Of a stretch of DNA of 64,000 nucleotides, positions 54,681-64,000 are shown piece by piece. The notes under the pieces are model-generated. The model was given only the letters and a program-made list of their open reading frames with translations. It was not told the DNA's origin and made no database searches. The stretch comes from an uncultured Lachnospiraceae bacterium (GTDB taxonomy: Bacteria; Bacillota; Clostridia; Lachnospirales; Lachnospiraceae): contig CADADA010000002.1 in the NCBI GenBank assembly GCA_902786515.1, positions 175,811 to 239,810 of the forward strand. The letters are read 5' to 3'. The number at the start of each line of letters is the position of its first letter. Positions within the stretch are counted from its first letter, which is position 1. The position numbers were made by a program, and so were the translations under genes.

Positions 54681-55595
54681 TTATCTGATATTCCAGATAA
54701 TATTTCTCCACTGCTCAATCTGTTCTTCCGTCATAAATCCATTTGATGTTCCTAAAAATCCAATCTTGTATGAAGCAAACAGCAATGCATTCTTGATTGA
54801 AAGTACAGAATCATTTGTCTTGAAATAATAGTGTAAAAAGCATGATAATAATGCATTACCTGCCCCAACAGTATTTACTTTTTCAAGTGTCTTCACGCTT
54901 CTATACTCCACGATAGTATCATCCTGTTCAGAGTACATCATAACTCCACGTTCCCCGCATCCGAGTATAAGAATCTTTGGTGAATATATTTCTGATATCT
55001 CTTTCACAAATTCATATGAATTTTTCACAAGATCATCATCACTGACATAAATCACATCTGCTGAATCAAGGAATTCTTCATTAAATTTTAAATCCTCTTT
55101 TCTGAAATCCCTGATATTAACAACTATCGGAATCTGTCTTTCTTTAGCAAGTTCAATAAGCGGTTCGCAAAAAGAAACATTTGACATTACAAGAACATCA
55201 CAATTATCTATCGCTATTTCCATCAATTCAGGGTTATATTCCGTATTTCCAAGATCCTTTGTATCTTCAAAAATCTGCTGTTTTCCATCCTTGTCATACA
55301 GATTAACCGCCGAAGGCATCTGATTAAGTACAGGAAGTATAAGATCTGTACTCAGTTTTGCATTTTTCAATGTACTGTTTACAATGTCCGGGGTAACTTT
55401 TCTGCTTATCATACTCATCAGGTCCACATCATTTCCAAGCCATTTCAATGCATTAGCCATGTTGTACGCATCACCACCAACACCACTGTATATGGTGTCC
55501 GGTTTGCTGTTAAGCGACTGATAGCTTATTGGTAGCTTATCCACTTTGACTATTGTCTCCATTTGAACAATACCTGCAACTAAGAATCTAATCAT
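54681..55595 (-). CDS. PfkB/ribokinase family protein with catalytic Asp replaced by Asn
   Basis: A 304-residue ribokinase-fold protein. The N-terminal GGDAYNMANALKWLG motif and the ATP-side KVNTVGAGNALLSCF segment are recognisable. In PfkB kinases that second signature reads D-T-x-GAGD, where the Asp in GAGD is the catalytic base. Here both acidic positions are Asn (N241 and N247), so phosphoryl transfer is doubtful. It could be a pseudokinase that binds sugar or nucleoside, or use another residue. GGAGG lies eight bases before the ATG. Confidence 0.85.
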   Translation of the reverse strand: MIRFLVAGIVQMETIVKVDKLPISYQSLNSKPDTIYSGVGGDAYNMANALKWLGNDVDLMSMISRKVTPDIVNSTLKNAKLSTDLILPVLNQMPSAVNLYDKDGKQQIFEDTKDLGNTEYNPELMEIAIDNCDVLVMSNVSFCEPLIELAKERQIPIVVNIRDFRKEDLKFNEEFLDSADVIYVSDDDLVKNSYEFVKEISEIYSPKILILGCGERGVMMYSEQDDTIVEYRSVKTLEKVNTVGAGNALLSCFLHYYFKTNDSVLSIKNALLFASYKIGFLGTSNGFMTEEQIEQWRNIIWNIR

Positions 55596-55621
55596 AAGGC
55601 ATACCTCCTTCTTTCACCGGT

Positions 55622-56893
55622 TTACTCCACTATCCTGTTTCTACCGGATTCTTTACCTTTATATAACTTATCATCAGCTGCTTTTACAATTTCTTTGCTG
55701 CTTTTACTGTTATCACCATCTACTATTCCAAAAGTCATCGTAACATTTACTTTATTGTCTTTGTATATAATTACATTCTCCCTTACATGATTCAACATTT
55801 CATTAAGAATAATTACGGCATCCTCTTTTGTTCTATTCTCAAATATCAATAAAAATTCTTCTCCACCCCATCTCGCAACATATCCTTTTCCAATGATGTC
55901 TCTGTTCATAATTCTTGCAACATCATGCAAAACGATATCTCCACACTCATGTCCATATGTATCGTTTACGCTTTTGAAATGATCTATATCACCCATGGCA
56001 ACAGCATATTTGATTCCTTTTTCCTTTGAATCTGAAATAATCTGCAGCAGAAGCTGTTCTCCTTTTCTTCTGTTATTAATTCTGGTTAATACGTCATGTT
56101 CAACAACGTCCTTGATTGCCTTTTGCATCTTTACCGCAGAACTCCCCATAACACCAATCTCATCTGTTCTATTAATAATATGGTTGTCCATTTTTACTGA
56201 CAAATTTCCATTTGCTATTGAGTTCATAAACTCTTTTAATTTTATAACGTATCCCACAACAACATGCATAAAATAGATTCCCACAAACACCATAACAATA
56301 ATCCCTACTATGGATATAATTATTGTAGGCAGAATCGCTTTGTTTATCTGTATATCCACATCTGTAGTCGGTTTCCCGGCAAACATCATTCCAACACATG
56401 TTCCATCAGAGTTAAATATTGGCCTGTAATATGCAAAATATTTCTCATCTTTAATCTTTACTGAATCATAAAAATGTGGCTTCTGACTGTTTAAAACCTC
56501 TTCTTCTACAATTTTACTACAATACGTTCCTACCATTCTGCCTTCATCTGAATACAGTGTTGTGACGACTCTTGTATTATAGTAAAATATCGTGGTATCA
56601 ATTCCCGTGTCTTCTTTGATTGCGTCCATATAATGATAGTTGCCGGTTATTTCTGAATCTCCTTTGTATATATGTATAAGACCATCTTTTTCACTTACTG
56701 TATAATCTCCGGGATAAATCATATCATATGTATTCAACACCGTAGTTGCAATATTCTTTAATTCTGCATGATTCTGTCTGTACATTGTCTGCCTGAATTC
56801 ATTATAACTAAATATAATAATAACAATTGATATGATAATCATTGGAAAAGTTACAAAAAACAAAACCTCAGAAAACAATCCTTTTCTTTTCAT
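55622..56893 (-). CDS. Membrane diguanylate cyclase with Cache sensor
   Basis: A 423-residue cyclase that makes cyclic di-GMP. TM1 about residues 9-29, a single-Cache-like extracytoplasmic domain (30-185; HFYDSVKIKDEKYFAYYRPIFN), TM2 about 190-212, HAMP linker, and a GGDEF domain with the active-site RWGGEEFLLIF near residue 345, so it is predicted active. It follows the PfkB-like gene by 27 bases on the same strand and faces gdhA upstream. An orphan cheV in this window also suggests motility signalling. Confidence 0.92.
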   Translation of the reverse strand: MKRKGLFSEVLFFVTFPMIIISIVIIIFSYNEFRQTMYRQNHAELKNIATTVLNTYDMIYPGDYTVSEKDGLIHIYKGDSEITGNYHYMDAIKEDTGIDTTIFYYNTRVVTTLYSDEGRMVGTYCSKIVEEEVLNSQKPHFYDSVKIKDEKYFAYYRPIFNSDGTCVGMMFAGKPTTDVDIQINKAILPTIIISIVGIIVMVFVGIYFMHVVVGYVIKLKEFMNSIANGNLSVKMDNHIINRTDEIGVMGSSAVKMQKAIKDVVEHDVLTRINNRRKGEQLLLQIISDSKEKGIKYAVAMGDIDHFKSVNDTYGHECGDIVLHDVARIMNRDIIGKGYVARWGGEEFLLIFENRTKEDAVIILNEMLNHVRENVIIYKDNKVNVTMTFGIVDGDNSKSSKEIVKAADDKLYKGKESGRNRIVE

Positions 56894-57001
56894 ATTTTTC
56901 CTCTTTTACGTATTTTATTACTATTATTATACATCATCTGTCTTGCAACTGCAATGAAGATAATTTTTTACCCTATAGAAAAGTCATTTTTTTCTAAAAT
57001 C

Positions 57002-57040
57002 AAAAAAGGAGCCATCCTGTGTAAACACAACATGACTCCT
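57002..57040 (-). terminator. gdhA terminator
   Basis: AGGAG...CTCCT stem with inner TTGTG/CACA pairs, followed on the minus strand by six U, directly after the gdhA stop at 57062. Confidence 0.8.
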
Positions 57041-57061
57041 GATATAAATTCAATATACTTA

Positions 57062-58450
<1,389 letters not shown>

Positions 58451-58471
58451 CTATTTTTGCCTCACGGAAGT

Positions 58472-58501
58472 ATTATATATTATTCCATATATTATTGTCA
58501 A
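58472..58501 (-). promoter_or_regulatory. gdhA promoter
   Basis: Perfect TTGACA (rc of 58496-58501) and TATAAT (rc of 58472-58477), spacer 18, about 75 bases ahead of the gdhA ATG. Confidence 0.7.
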
Positions 58502-58522
58502 GACACCTTAAATAATAAAATC

Positions 58523-58558
58523 GGACAGGAATGCAAATAATACCATTCCTGTCCTTTT
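58523..58558. terminator. Terminator after the acidic membrane protein gene
   Basis: Perfect 11-bp stem GGACAGGAATG / CATTCCTGTCC with a ten-base loop, U-rich on both sides, next to the stop at 58563. Confidence 0.8.
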
Positions 58559-58562
58559 TATA

Positions 58563-59570
58563 TTACTGATCAGATGCCGACATAAGTGCATCATAAAACT
58601 CTTTTAATTCTGCGTCTTTTTCACACGCCTGTGCAAGCTTTTCATCTACATCTTTAAAAAGCTTCACAACATCTTTATCTTTAGAAAGCTTATTAATAAG
58701 GCCCATTATATCATCATCATTCTGAAAATCATTGCAAATCTTGTAGGAACCGTCAGAAGATTTTTTAATATACAGTATATAAGCACCCGGCGCCGGTGTC
58801 TCTATGTCCAAAATCTTTATCTCAAAACAAACATACACTACATATTCATCATCTTTTAGTCCCTGCTTAAGATAGCATTTTATATTATTATAACTCTCAA
58901 TATATTCACTTTGACTCTTTAACATTTCGACATCAATATCTTTAGCAGATTCAAGTATATTCTCCAATGTAGCTGTATCACATTTATTCATCGCCTTATA
59001 ATAATGCTTTACAAGCTCAACAATCTCTTTGTCATCACTTGGAATCAACTCGCCCGAAGTATTAACTTCAATCTTTTTTATATCAGAAACTTTGTCTTTA
59101 TTTGATGCATCAACAGCTAAAGCTATTATGAGTGCAATCATAAGAACGGCAAGGACACTGCCCCATATCGCATATTTCGTATTACCTTTGACGAATTTCA
59201 AAATATCTGCCGCCACACCGTCTGATGATTGTCTTTTATTATTCTTTTCTTTTTTTCTGACCTTAAAAGTCTTAATGTCTTCTTTCTCAAGCTGTGCAAA
59301 AAAATCATCTTCTATATCATCATCTTTGTCATCTTCTTTATTTCTTTCCGTCTCACTGTGTTTTATTTCTTCTGTCTCCTCAGTTTCTATACTATCCACT
59401 TCATTAGTATTCTCGTTCTCTGATTCATCATCTGATTCGTTTTCTGCAATCAGTTTTTCGATTTCATCAAGCTCACTGTCTTCTCTTTCGATGTCTTTTA
59501 ATCTTTCTTCTCTTGATTTTATATTATGCTCTCTTTTATTTCTATTTTTTTTATTTTTCTTTGTACTCAT
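58563..59570 (-). CDS. Acidic single-pass membrane protein with external domain, 335 aa
   Basis: Unrecognised. The first 130 residues are highly charged (Lys/Arg then Asp/Glu, e.g. EREDSELDEIEKLIAENESDD), probably cytoplasmic and disordered. A membrane segment (YAIWGSVLAVLMIALIIALAV, about 148-170) follows, then a 165-residue external domain with alpha-beta pattern, including EIVELVKHYYKAMNKCDTATL and APGAYILYIKKSSDGSYKI, resembling NTF2-like or DUF4878-like folds. ATG 59570 has GAGG six bases upstream. Same overall plan as the protein at 20659. Function unknown. Confidence 0.68.
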   Translation of the reverse strand: MSTKKNKKNRNKREHNIKSREERLKDIEREDSELDEIEKLIAENESDDESENENTNEVDSIETEETEEIKHSETERNKEDDKDDDIEDDFFAQLEKEDIKTFKVRKKEKNNKRQSSDGVAADILKFVKGNTKYAIWGSVLAVLMIALIIALAVDASNKDKVSDIKKIEVNTSGELIPSDDKEIVELVKHYYKAMNKCDTATLENILESAKDIDVEMLKSQSEYIESYNNIKCYLKQGLKDDEYVVYVCFEIKILDIETPAPGAYILYIKKSSDGSYKICNDFQNDDDIMGLINKLSKDKDVVKLFKDVDEKLAQACEKDAELKEFYDALMSASDQ

Positions 59571-59651
59571 TTTCTTCCTCATTTCTGAACAATTTTCGAC
59601 ATACATCATTCTATCAAAAGAATAAAAAAAATGCAATATCGTTTTTTTCTA

Positions 59652-59680
59652 TTGACAACTTTTACATGCTGTGTTAAAGT
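59652..59680 (+). promoter_or_regulatory. Promoter upstream of DUF5688 gene
   Basis: TTGACA at 59652-59657 and TAAAGT at 59675-59680 with a 17-base spacer. The palindrome at 59696-59710 lies at about +10 to +24. Confidence 0.5.
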
Positions 59681-59695
59681 GGCATTGTGTCAATT

Positions 59696-59710
59696 GTGTA
59701 ATCATTACAC
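59696..59710. promoter_or_regulatory. 15-bp palindrome near transcription start, possible operator
   Basis: GTGTAATCATTACAC is a perfect inverted repeat with a one-base centre. Position just after the predicted transcript start suits a repressor site; the regulator is unknown. Confidence 0.4.
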
Positions 59711-59773
59711 GATTTTTCATGATCGTTTCGATCAACATTCAATTTAATTTTAATTCATTGAAAGGGGAACTTT

Positions 59774-60730
59774 ATGGAGTACAAAGAATTTTTGGATTAT
59801 ATCAAATCCAGCATCAATCAAATTATAGGAAAGGAGAAAAACGTCAAGATATTAAAGGTATTGAAGACAAATGATATCGAATATGATGCTTTGACAATTA
59901 CTGATAGTCATACTAATGTTTCACCTACTATCTATCTTAATCAATATTATATTGATTATCTTAACAAAAAACCATTAGGACAAATCATAAACGAAATATA
60001 CGGTCTTTATGAAGAACATAGTAAAAATATTGAGTTAGATATTGAGATATTTACTGATTTTCAAAAAGCAAAGAAAAGAATTGCCTACAAGGTTATCAAT
60101 GCCGGTCAGAATGAAAATCTGCTTAAGGACTGCCCTCATATCAGAAAATTGGATTTGGCATTGGTCTTCTATTGCATCATAGACAATGACTATCTCGGAA
60201 GTGCGACATCTCTTATCCATTATAATCATCTGGATATGTGGGGGATTTCTGCTGAGGAACTTACGGGCACAGCTATAGAGAATGCTCCTGCTATATTAAA
60301 GCCGGAACTGCGGGATATGAACGACATTATCTATGAAATGCTTAAGAATGACTTACATAAACAGCAGATTAACGGTGAACTTCCTATTGACGTTCCAATT
60401 AATGAAGAGTTGGACAGGATAATGAAATCTATGAAAAATCAGAGTCCCATAGAAATGTATGTTCTGACCAATTCTCTCAAACAATACGGAGCTTCCTGCA
60501 TGTTCTATCAGAATGTTCTGAAAAAATTTTCAGATAATTATAACAGGGATATATATATTCTTCCAAGCAGTGTTCATGAGGTAATACTTGTACCTGTATC
60601 AGAAGACATTAACATTCACCACCTGAACCATATGGTAAAAGAAGTCAACCGTCAGGACGTAGATAACTGCGAAATTCTTTCAGACCATGTGTATATATAC
60701 AAAAGAGATAAAGACGAGATTATTATGTAA
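59774..60730 (+). CDS. DUF5688 family protein
   Basis: A 318-residue protein of the DUF5688 family, found mainly in Clostridia and without known function. It begins MEYKEFLDYIKSSINQIIG and contains SPTIYLNQYYIDYLNKKPLG, the conserved ALVFYCIIDNDYLGSATSLIHYNHLDMWG block near residues 130-160, and AITNNNK-like C-terminal content ending in YIYKRDKDEIIM. No signal peptide or catalytic motif is obvious. It has its own promoter and a possible operator and is convergent with tRNA-Arg. Confidence 0.75.
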   Translation: MEYKEFLDYIKSSINQIIGKEKNVKILKVLKTNDIEYDALTITDSHTNVSPTIYLNQYYIDYLNKKPLGQIINEIYGLYEEHSKNIELDIEIFTDFQKAKKRIAYKVINAGQNENLLKDCPHIRKLDLALVFYCIIDNDYLGSATSLIHYNHLDMWGISAEELTGTAIENAPAILKPELRDMNDIIYEMLKNDLHKQQINGELPIDVPINEELDRIMKSMKNQSPIEMYVLTNSLKQYGASCMFYQNVLKKFSDNYNRDIYILPSSVHEVILVPVSEDINIHHLNHMVKEVNRQDVDNCEILSDHVYIYKRDKDEIIM

Positions 60731-60735
60731 ATAAA

Positions 60736-60807
60736 TGCATCCGATGAGAATCGAACTCACGCACCTGGCTCCGGAGGCCAGTGCTCTATCCACTAAGCTA
60801 CGGATGC
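60736..60807 (-). tRNA. tRNA-Arg, anticodon CCG
   Basis: Minus strand GCATCCG / CGGATGC acceptor stem, D-arm AGCTTAGTGG, anticodon arm CTGGC-CTCCGGA-GCCAG giving anticodon CCG (codon CGG), and T-arm GTGAGTTCGATTCTCAT. CCA is not encoded; the discriminator base is A at 60736. Confidence 0.93.
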
Positions 60808-60883
60808 ACATAATCTTTAGAAACAGGTGCATATAATATGCACCTGTTATATTATTCTTATATAATGATGTTACATGCAAATA

Positions 60884-61441
60884 CTATACACGTGATAAAT
60901 ATTCACCTGTTCTTGTATCAATCTTTATCGTCTCGCCCTGTTCAACGAAAAGTGGTACATTTACCTTTGCTCCTGTCTCAACGATAGCCGGCTTTGTAGC
61001 ACCTGTAGCTGTATCGCCCTTAAATCCAGGTTCTGTCTCAGTAATCTGTAACTCTACAGTAATAGGTGGTTCAATCGCAAATACATTGCCATTATGTGAA
61101 CACATCTTAACCATTTCATTTTCTTTTACAAACTTCAAAGAGTCGCCAATCTGCTCAACACCCAATGCAATCTGCTCATATGTTGTATTATCCATAAAGT
61201 AATACAAGTCACCGTCATTGTATAAATACTGCATATCATTTCTGTCGATTCTTGCCTGTGGACATTTTTCTGTCGGTCTGAAAGTCTTCTCAACCACACC
61301 GCCATCTTTTATGTTCTTAAGCTTAGTTCTAACAAATGCTGCACCTTTTCCCGGTTTGACATGCTGGAATTCTATAATCTGATATATGTTGCTATCTAAT
61401 TCTATCGTAATTCCATTTCTAAAATCACCTGCTGAAATCAT
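60884..61441 (-). CDS. efp: Elongation factor P
   Basis: EF-P helps ribosomes pass polyproline stretches. The 185-residue three-domain protein has [14 protein letters not shown] at the start and the modifiable-lysine loop [20 protein letters not shown] near residues 29-48; the C-terminal OB fold has [20 protein letters not shown]. An upstream TATACA box suggests its own promoter. Which lysine modification occurs cannot be determined. Confidence 0.97.
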   Translation of the reverse strand: MISAGDFRNGITIELDSNIYQIIEFQHVKPGKGAAFVRTKLKNIKDGGVVEKTFRPTEKCPQARIDRNDMQYLYNDGDLYYFMDNTTYEQIALGVEQIGDSLKFVKENEMVKMCSHNGNVFAIEPPITVELQITETEPGFKGDTATGATKPAIVETGAKVNVPLFVEQGETIKIDTRTGEYLSRV

Positions 61442-61515
61442 TCATTTGTCCTCCTTAAATATTACTGATTCTTTTCACACTACACTAGTGTATAATAATA
61501 TAAACTTTTTTTCAA

Positions 61516-62034
61516 CTATTTTTTATATTTTTGTATTTCTTCAATCATTTCACTGACGATATCTTCCGGTATTTTATCATCCGTACAGATAATAATATCT
61601 GCCACTTCCAGATATCTGTCCCTGCGTCTGTTCATCAGCTCTGTGATGTATTCGACATTCATATTCCCATTAAGCACCGGTCTGTCGGTACTATCTTTCA
61701 CTCTTTCGTATACTGTCCGGGCAGTTGCTGTTAAAAGGACGATTAAGCCGTTCTTTTTCATACACGCAACATTCTCATCTCTTAGTACTGCTCCGCCTCC
61801 ACATGAAATAATCTTACCACTTGTCTCACATAATTCTTTGACACACTCTGATTCTATGTCACGAAATCTTTCTTCACCATATTTACTGAAGATATCATTA
61901 ATGGACATACCGGCATGTTCTACAATATAAGCATCCATATCTGTCTCCTGTATCTTCATCTTTGATGACATAACTTTTGATATTGTCGTCTTACCCGTTC
62001 CCATAAAACCAATCAGCATAATGTTATAGTCCAT
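61516..62034 (-). CDS. aroK: Shikimate kinase
   Basis: AroK phosphorylates shikimate. The 172-residue P-loop protein has Walker A GFMGTGKTTISK near residue 10, the shikimate site TDMDAYIVE and FRDIESECVKEL, and GGGAVLRDE. ATG 62034 with GGAGG nine bases upstream is chosen; the long extension to 62133 overlaps aroD. It starts just two bases beyond the aroD stop, so the two are coupled. Confidence 0.96.
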   Translation of the reverse strand: MDYNIMLIGFMGTGKTTISKVMSSKMKIQETDMDAYIVEHAGMSINDIFSKYGEERFRDIESECVKELCETSGKIISCGGGAVLRDENVACMKKNGLIVLLTATARTVYERVKDSTDRPVLNGNMNVEYITELMNRRRDRYLEVADIIICTDDKIPEDIVSEMIEEIQKYKK

Positions 62035-62035
62035 A

Positions 62036-62806
62036 CTACTGTACCTCCATGTGCCTGTGTAATACGGATAACACTGTATGTAAATCCTGTAAAGGCATCT
62101 GTCCCGGTGCGGATGCCACCATACCTGCACCAAACGTAATAGCAGAATTAAATACTTCTCCCGAAACTCTGGTAATCATGCCCAGTTCTCCCATTGCCAT
62201 TGTCACAACCGGAATCTCCATTCTTGTCTCAACCTCAACAGTCGCCGAAAGAAGTTCTAATATATCTTTTTTACTCTTTGGCATCACTGCTATCTTTGCA
62301 ATATCTGCCCCAAGATACTCCATGTTCTTAAGTCTGTCTACAATCTTTTCACTGCTCGGTGTCTTCATGAAATCATGATTAGATACCAACGCTTTTCCTC
62401 CCATGCGATGTATCTGCATAATCAGATTCTCAACGTATTTATCACCTAAAAACAATTCAACATCTATAATATCCACAACACCTGAGCTCAAAGCCGTGTA
62501 AATCAAATCTCTGTACTGGTCAGATGGAATCCATTTCTGTCCTCCTTCTAAAGACGATCTGAATGTAAACAATATAGGCTTATCCATAAAGACACTGTTC
62601 ATTTCCAATAGTATCTGCTTTATCGCAATCATATCTGACAGCTCTTCAAAGAAATCCACTCTCCATTCAATAATATCAAACGGAGAAGCCCCCAGTCCCT
62701 GCAACTGGTTTAATATCTCTACTCTATTGCGTCCGGTTACAGACACACAAATCTTTGGCTGTCCTTTTCCAATTGCCATACCTCTGACTATAACGGCATT
62801 TACCAT
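62036..62806 (-). CDS. aroD: 3-dehydroquinate dehydratase, type I
   Basis: AroD converts 3-dehydroquinate to 3-dehydroshikimate through a Schiff base. The reactive lysine is in LGADIAKIAVMPKSKKD near residue 170, the catalytic His in ALVSNHDFMKTPS near 143; the barrel start PKICVSVTGRNRVEILNQ is typical. ATG 62806 has GGAGG seven bases upstream. 256 residues is standard for type I. Operon with aroK; divergent from aroE. Confidence 0.95.
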   Translation of the reverse strand: MVNAVIVRGMAIGKGQPKICVSVTGRNRVEILNQLQGLGASPFDIIEWRVDFFEELSDMIAIKQILLEMNSVFMDKPILFTFRSSLEGGQKWIPSDQYRDLIYTALSSGVVDIIDVELFLGDKYVENLIMQIHRMGGKALVSNHDFMKTPSSEKIVDRLKNMEYLGADIAKIAVMPKSKKDILELLSATVEVETRMEIPVVTMAMGELGMITRVSGEVFNSAITFGAGMVASAPGQMPLQDLHTVLSVLHRHMEVQ

Positions 62807-62846
62807 AATTCTACCTCCTTCGGACAAAATCCCGGATATTAATATT

Positions 62847-62875
62847 ATTCTACCATAAGAGGAAGAGTTTCGCAA
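62847..62875 (-). promoter_or_regulatory. aroD-aroK promoter
   Basis: On the minus strand TTGCGA (rc of 62870-62875) and TAGAAT (rc of 62847-62852), spacer 17, about 45 bases ahead of the aroD ATG. Confidence 0.5.
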
Positions 62876-62886
62876 ATCAATTTGTA

Positions 62887-62915
62887 TTGACTTATTTTTT
62901 TTTTTGAATTACTAT
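62887..62915 (+). promoter_or_regulatory. aroE promoter candidate
   Basis: TTGACT at 62887-62892 and TACTAT at 62910-62915 with a 17-base T-rich spacer, about 33 bases ahead of aroE. Confidence 0.45.
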
Positions 62916-62948
62916 TATTTATACAACAAATGAAAGGATGGTTTTTTA

Positions 62949-63815
62949 ATGGAATATAATATTACAGGGCACACAGGATTAACCGGTCTTCTTGGTTCTC
63001 CCGTCGCCCACAGTATCTCACCAATGATGCACAATGAAGCTTTCAGACATCTTGGTCTTGATTACGTTTACTTGTGCTTTGATGTAGACACAGAGCATCT
63101 GGAAGATGCAGTGCTGGGATTAAAAACTCTCCATGTGAAGGGGTTTAATTGCACCATGCCGGTAAAAAATAAAATGTTTGAGCTGGTTGATGAGGCAAAT
63201 GAAGCTGCAAAGATTATAGGTGCTGTTAATACTGTATTAAATGATAACGGAAAACTAATTGGTTACAACACTGATGGTATCGGTTATATGCGTGCCGTAA
63301 AAGATGCCGGCCATGATATTATAGGGAAAAAGATGACTCTTTTAGGTGCAGGTGGTGCTGCAAGTGCTGTTTGTACACAGGCAGCCATTGATGGTGTGTC
63401 TGAGATAAATGTCTTTAGTATCAAAGATAATTTTTACGAAAGAGCCAAAAAACTTGTAGACCGAATCAATAAAAACACAAAATGTAATGTAAATTTAATT
63501 GATATGGCAGATAAAAAAGCTTTATATGATTCCATCGAATCATCTGATATTCTTACAAACGGCACACCTGTTGGTATGGCTCCGAACACTGAACAATGTA
63601 TTATTGAAGATGAAGATGTTTTCAGAAAAGATTTAATCGTATCAGATGTCATATATAACCCAAGAGAAACAAAGCTTTTAAAAATTGCAAAGTCACATGG
63701 CTGTTCAACTTTTAACGGTTTATATATGCTTCTTTATCAGGGAGCTGAAGCTTTTAAGATATGGACTGGAAAGGAAATGCCGGTTGAGCTGATTAAAAAC
63801 AAATACTTCTCATAA
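62949..63815 (+). CDS. aroE: Shikimate dehydrogenase
   Basis: AroE reduces 3-dehydroshikimate with NADPH. The N-terminal substrate domain has GSPVAHSISPMMHNEAF and the catalytic lysine in GFNCTMPVKNKM; ...GAVNTVLNDNGKLIGYNTDG carries catalytic Asp. The Rossmann loop LLGAGGAASAVCTQAA and the terminal GLYMLLYQGAEAFKIWTG are typical. 288 residues is standard. Divergent from aroD-aroK. A group II intron begins about 45 bases beyond the stop. Confidence 0.97.
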   Translation: MEYNITGHTGLTGLLGSPVAHSISPMMHNEAFRHLGLDYVYLCFDVDTEHLEDAVLGLKTLHVKGFNCTMPVKNKMFELVDEANEAAKIIGAVNTVLNDNGKLIGYNTDGIGYMRAVKDAGHDIIGKKMTLLGAGGAASAVCTQAAIDGVSEINVFSIKDNFYERAKKLVDRINKNTKCNVNLIDMADKKALYDSIESSDILTNGTPVGMAPNTEQCIIEDEDVFRKDLIVSDVIYNPRETKLLKIAKSHGCSTFNGLYMLLYQGAEAFKIWTGKEMPVELIKNKYFS

Positions 63816-63861
63816 AATGTATTAAAGAGTTACCCGAATGTCGGGAGAGGAACTGTTAATA

Positions 63862-64000
63862 ATCGAGTAGGAGGGGGATTTGAATAATCCCCCGACCTCT
63901 AACACCACCGTGCGTACCGTTCGGTACACGGCGGTTCCTTAGTTTTCACATACTTGCAGATAATAGCCAGTTAAGGACATATATCCGAGATTGGCTATCT
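63862..64000 (-). mobile_element. Group II intron, 3' part only (element continues past window)
   Basis: Minus-strand group II intron 3' region. Domain V is 63904-63935: ACCGCCGTG pairs with CACGGTGGT (nine pairs with a G-U), a two-base bulge sits on the 3' strand, and TACC/GGTA is capped by a four-base loop; the triad at positions 3-5 reads CGC. A domain VI-like stem (GGGGGATT / AATCCCCC) follows and the element ends near CCTACTCGAT at about 63862. The reverse transcriptase C-terminus lies just upstream. The 3' exon begins about 45 bases past the aroE stop. Confidence 0.8.
63939..64000 (-). CDS. Group II intron reverse transcriptase/maturase, C-terminal end only
   Basis: Only about 20 codons are inside the window, reading IANLGYMSLTGYYLQVCEN and then TAA. 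The xxLGYxSLxxYY pattern and the position 3 bases upstream of domain V fit the C-terminus of LtrA-type proteins, which splice and mobilise the intron. The rest is beyond the right edge. Assignment depends mainly on the adjacent domain V. Confidence 0.6.
   Translation of the reverse strand, partial: IANLGYMSLTGYYLQVCEN

Noticed and set aside
59029..59625. Plus-strand 198-codon Ser/Phe-rich ORF
   Set aside because: It is the complement of the Lys/Glu-rich acidic protein gene; the low-complexity composition explains its length.
60680..60880. Minus-strand 66-codon ORF
   Set aside because: It spans tRNA-Arg and has no ribosome site; it is incidental.
63833..63848. aroE intrinsic terminator
   Set aside because: A CCCG/CGGG hairpin exists but no U-run follows; it lies in the exon next to the intron junction.

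Overview
The window is AT-rich bacterial chromosome from a low-GC Gram-positive of the class Clostridia, most likely family Lachnospiraceae. This rests on the gene content and order: rpmB / asp23-like / fakA / recG, a gap-pgk-tpiA-gpmI glycolytic block, secG-rnr-smpB-ssrA, a split cobalamin methionine synthase, a giant fused 2-hydroxyacyl-CoA dehydratase activase, and several lipoprotein and acidic-repeat proteins of a kind common in that family. Ribosome binding sites are strong GGAGG types. Species cannot be named from sequence alone. Most genes lie on the minus strand.

Layout. 1-4.6 kb: 3'-truncated recG, fatty acid kinase fakA, an Asp23 protein and divergent rpmB. 4.6-7.8 kb: metH with its activation domain as a separate gene. 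7.7-9.3 kb: a small membrane protein plus the GerW-type sporulation protein and its DUF2953 partner. 9.4-13.6 kb: two unknown proteins, diaminopimelate decarboxylase, a rhomboid-like membrane protein and a LysM protein. 13.8-18.0 kb: a 1417-residue activase/dehydratase-like protein. 18.1-20.1 kb: ung, hisF, hisH. 20.3-20.6 kb: a compact type I toxin-antitoxin locus. 20.7-28.3 kb: an acidic repeat protein, cheV, lipoproteins and a two-component system.

28.4-29.9 kb is the only clearly accessory stretch. It holds a second type I toxin-like gene, an array of about eight 53-bp tandem repeats lying inside nested long-range inverted repeats, a strong opposing promoter, and a truncated HicB antitoxin next to the 3' end of ssrA. 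29.9-34.0 kb carries the trans-translation and RNA decay block (ssrA, HD hydrolase, smpB, rnr, secG). 34.2-36.0 kb holds an unusual predicted lipoprotein that fuses an acetolactate decarboxylase domain to a HAD phosphatase. 36-43 kb: a methyltransferase, a DRE-TIM aldolase, then the glycolytic operon in reverse. 43.4-54 kb: a PHP phosphatase, a sensor without output domain, a cysteine desulfurase, a flippase, trpS, metA, ligA, a pseudouridine synthase and a HAD hydrolase. 54-60.8 kb: a FliD-like small protein, a PfkB-like protein lacking the catalytic Asp, a diguanylate cyclase, gdhA, unknowns and tRNA-Arg. 60.9-63.8 kb: efp and aroK-aroD divergent from aroE. The right edge enters the 3' end of a group II intron on the minus strand, with domain V and the last residues of its reverse transcriptase visible.

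The strongest candidate for something not previously described is the 28.4-29.26 kb locus. It appears to be a toxin mRNA and a convergent antisense RNA of roughly 680 nt, whose 3' region has been expanded by repeated hairpin units, each resembling a weak intrinsic terminator.
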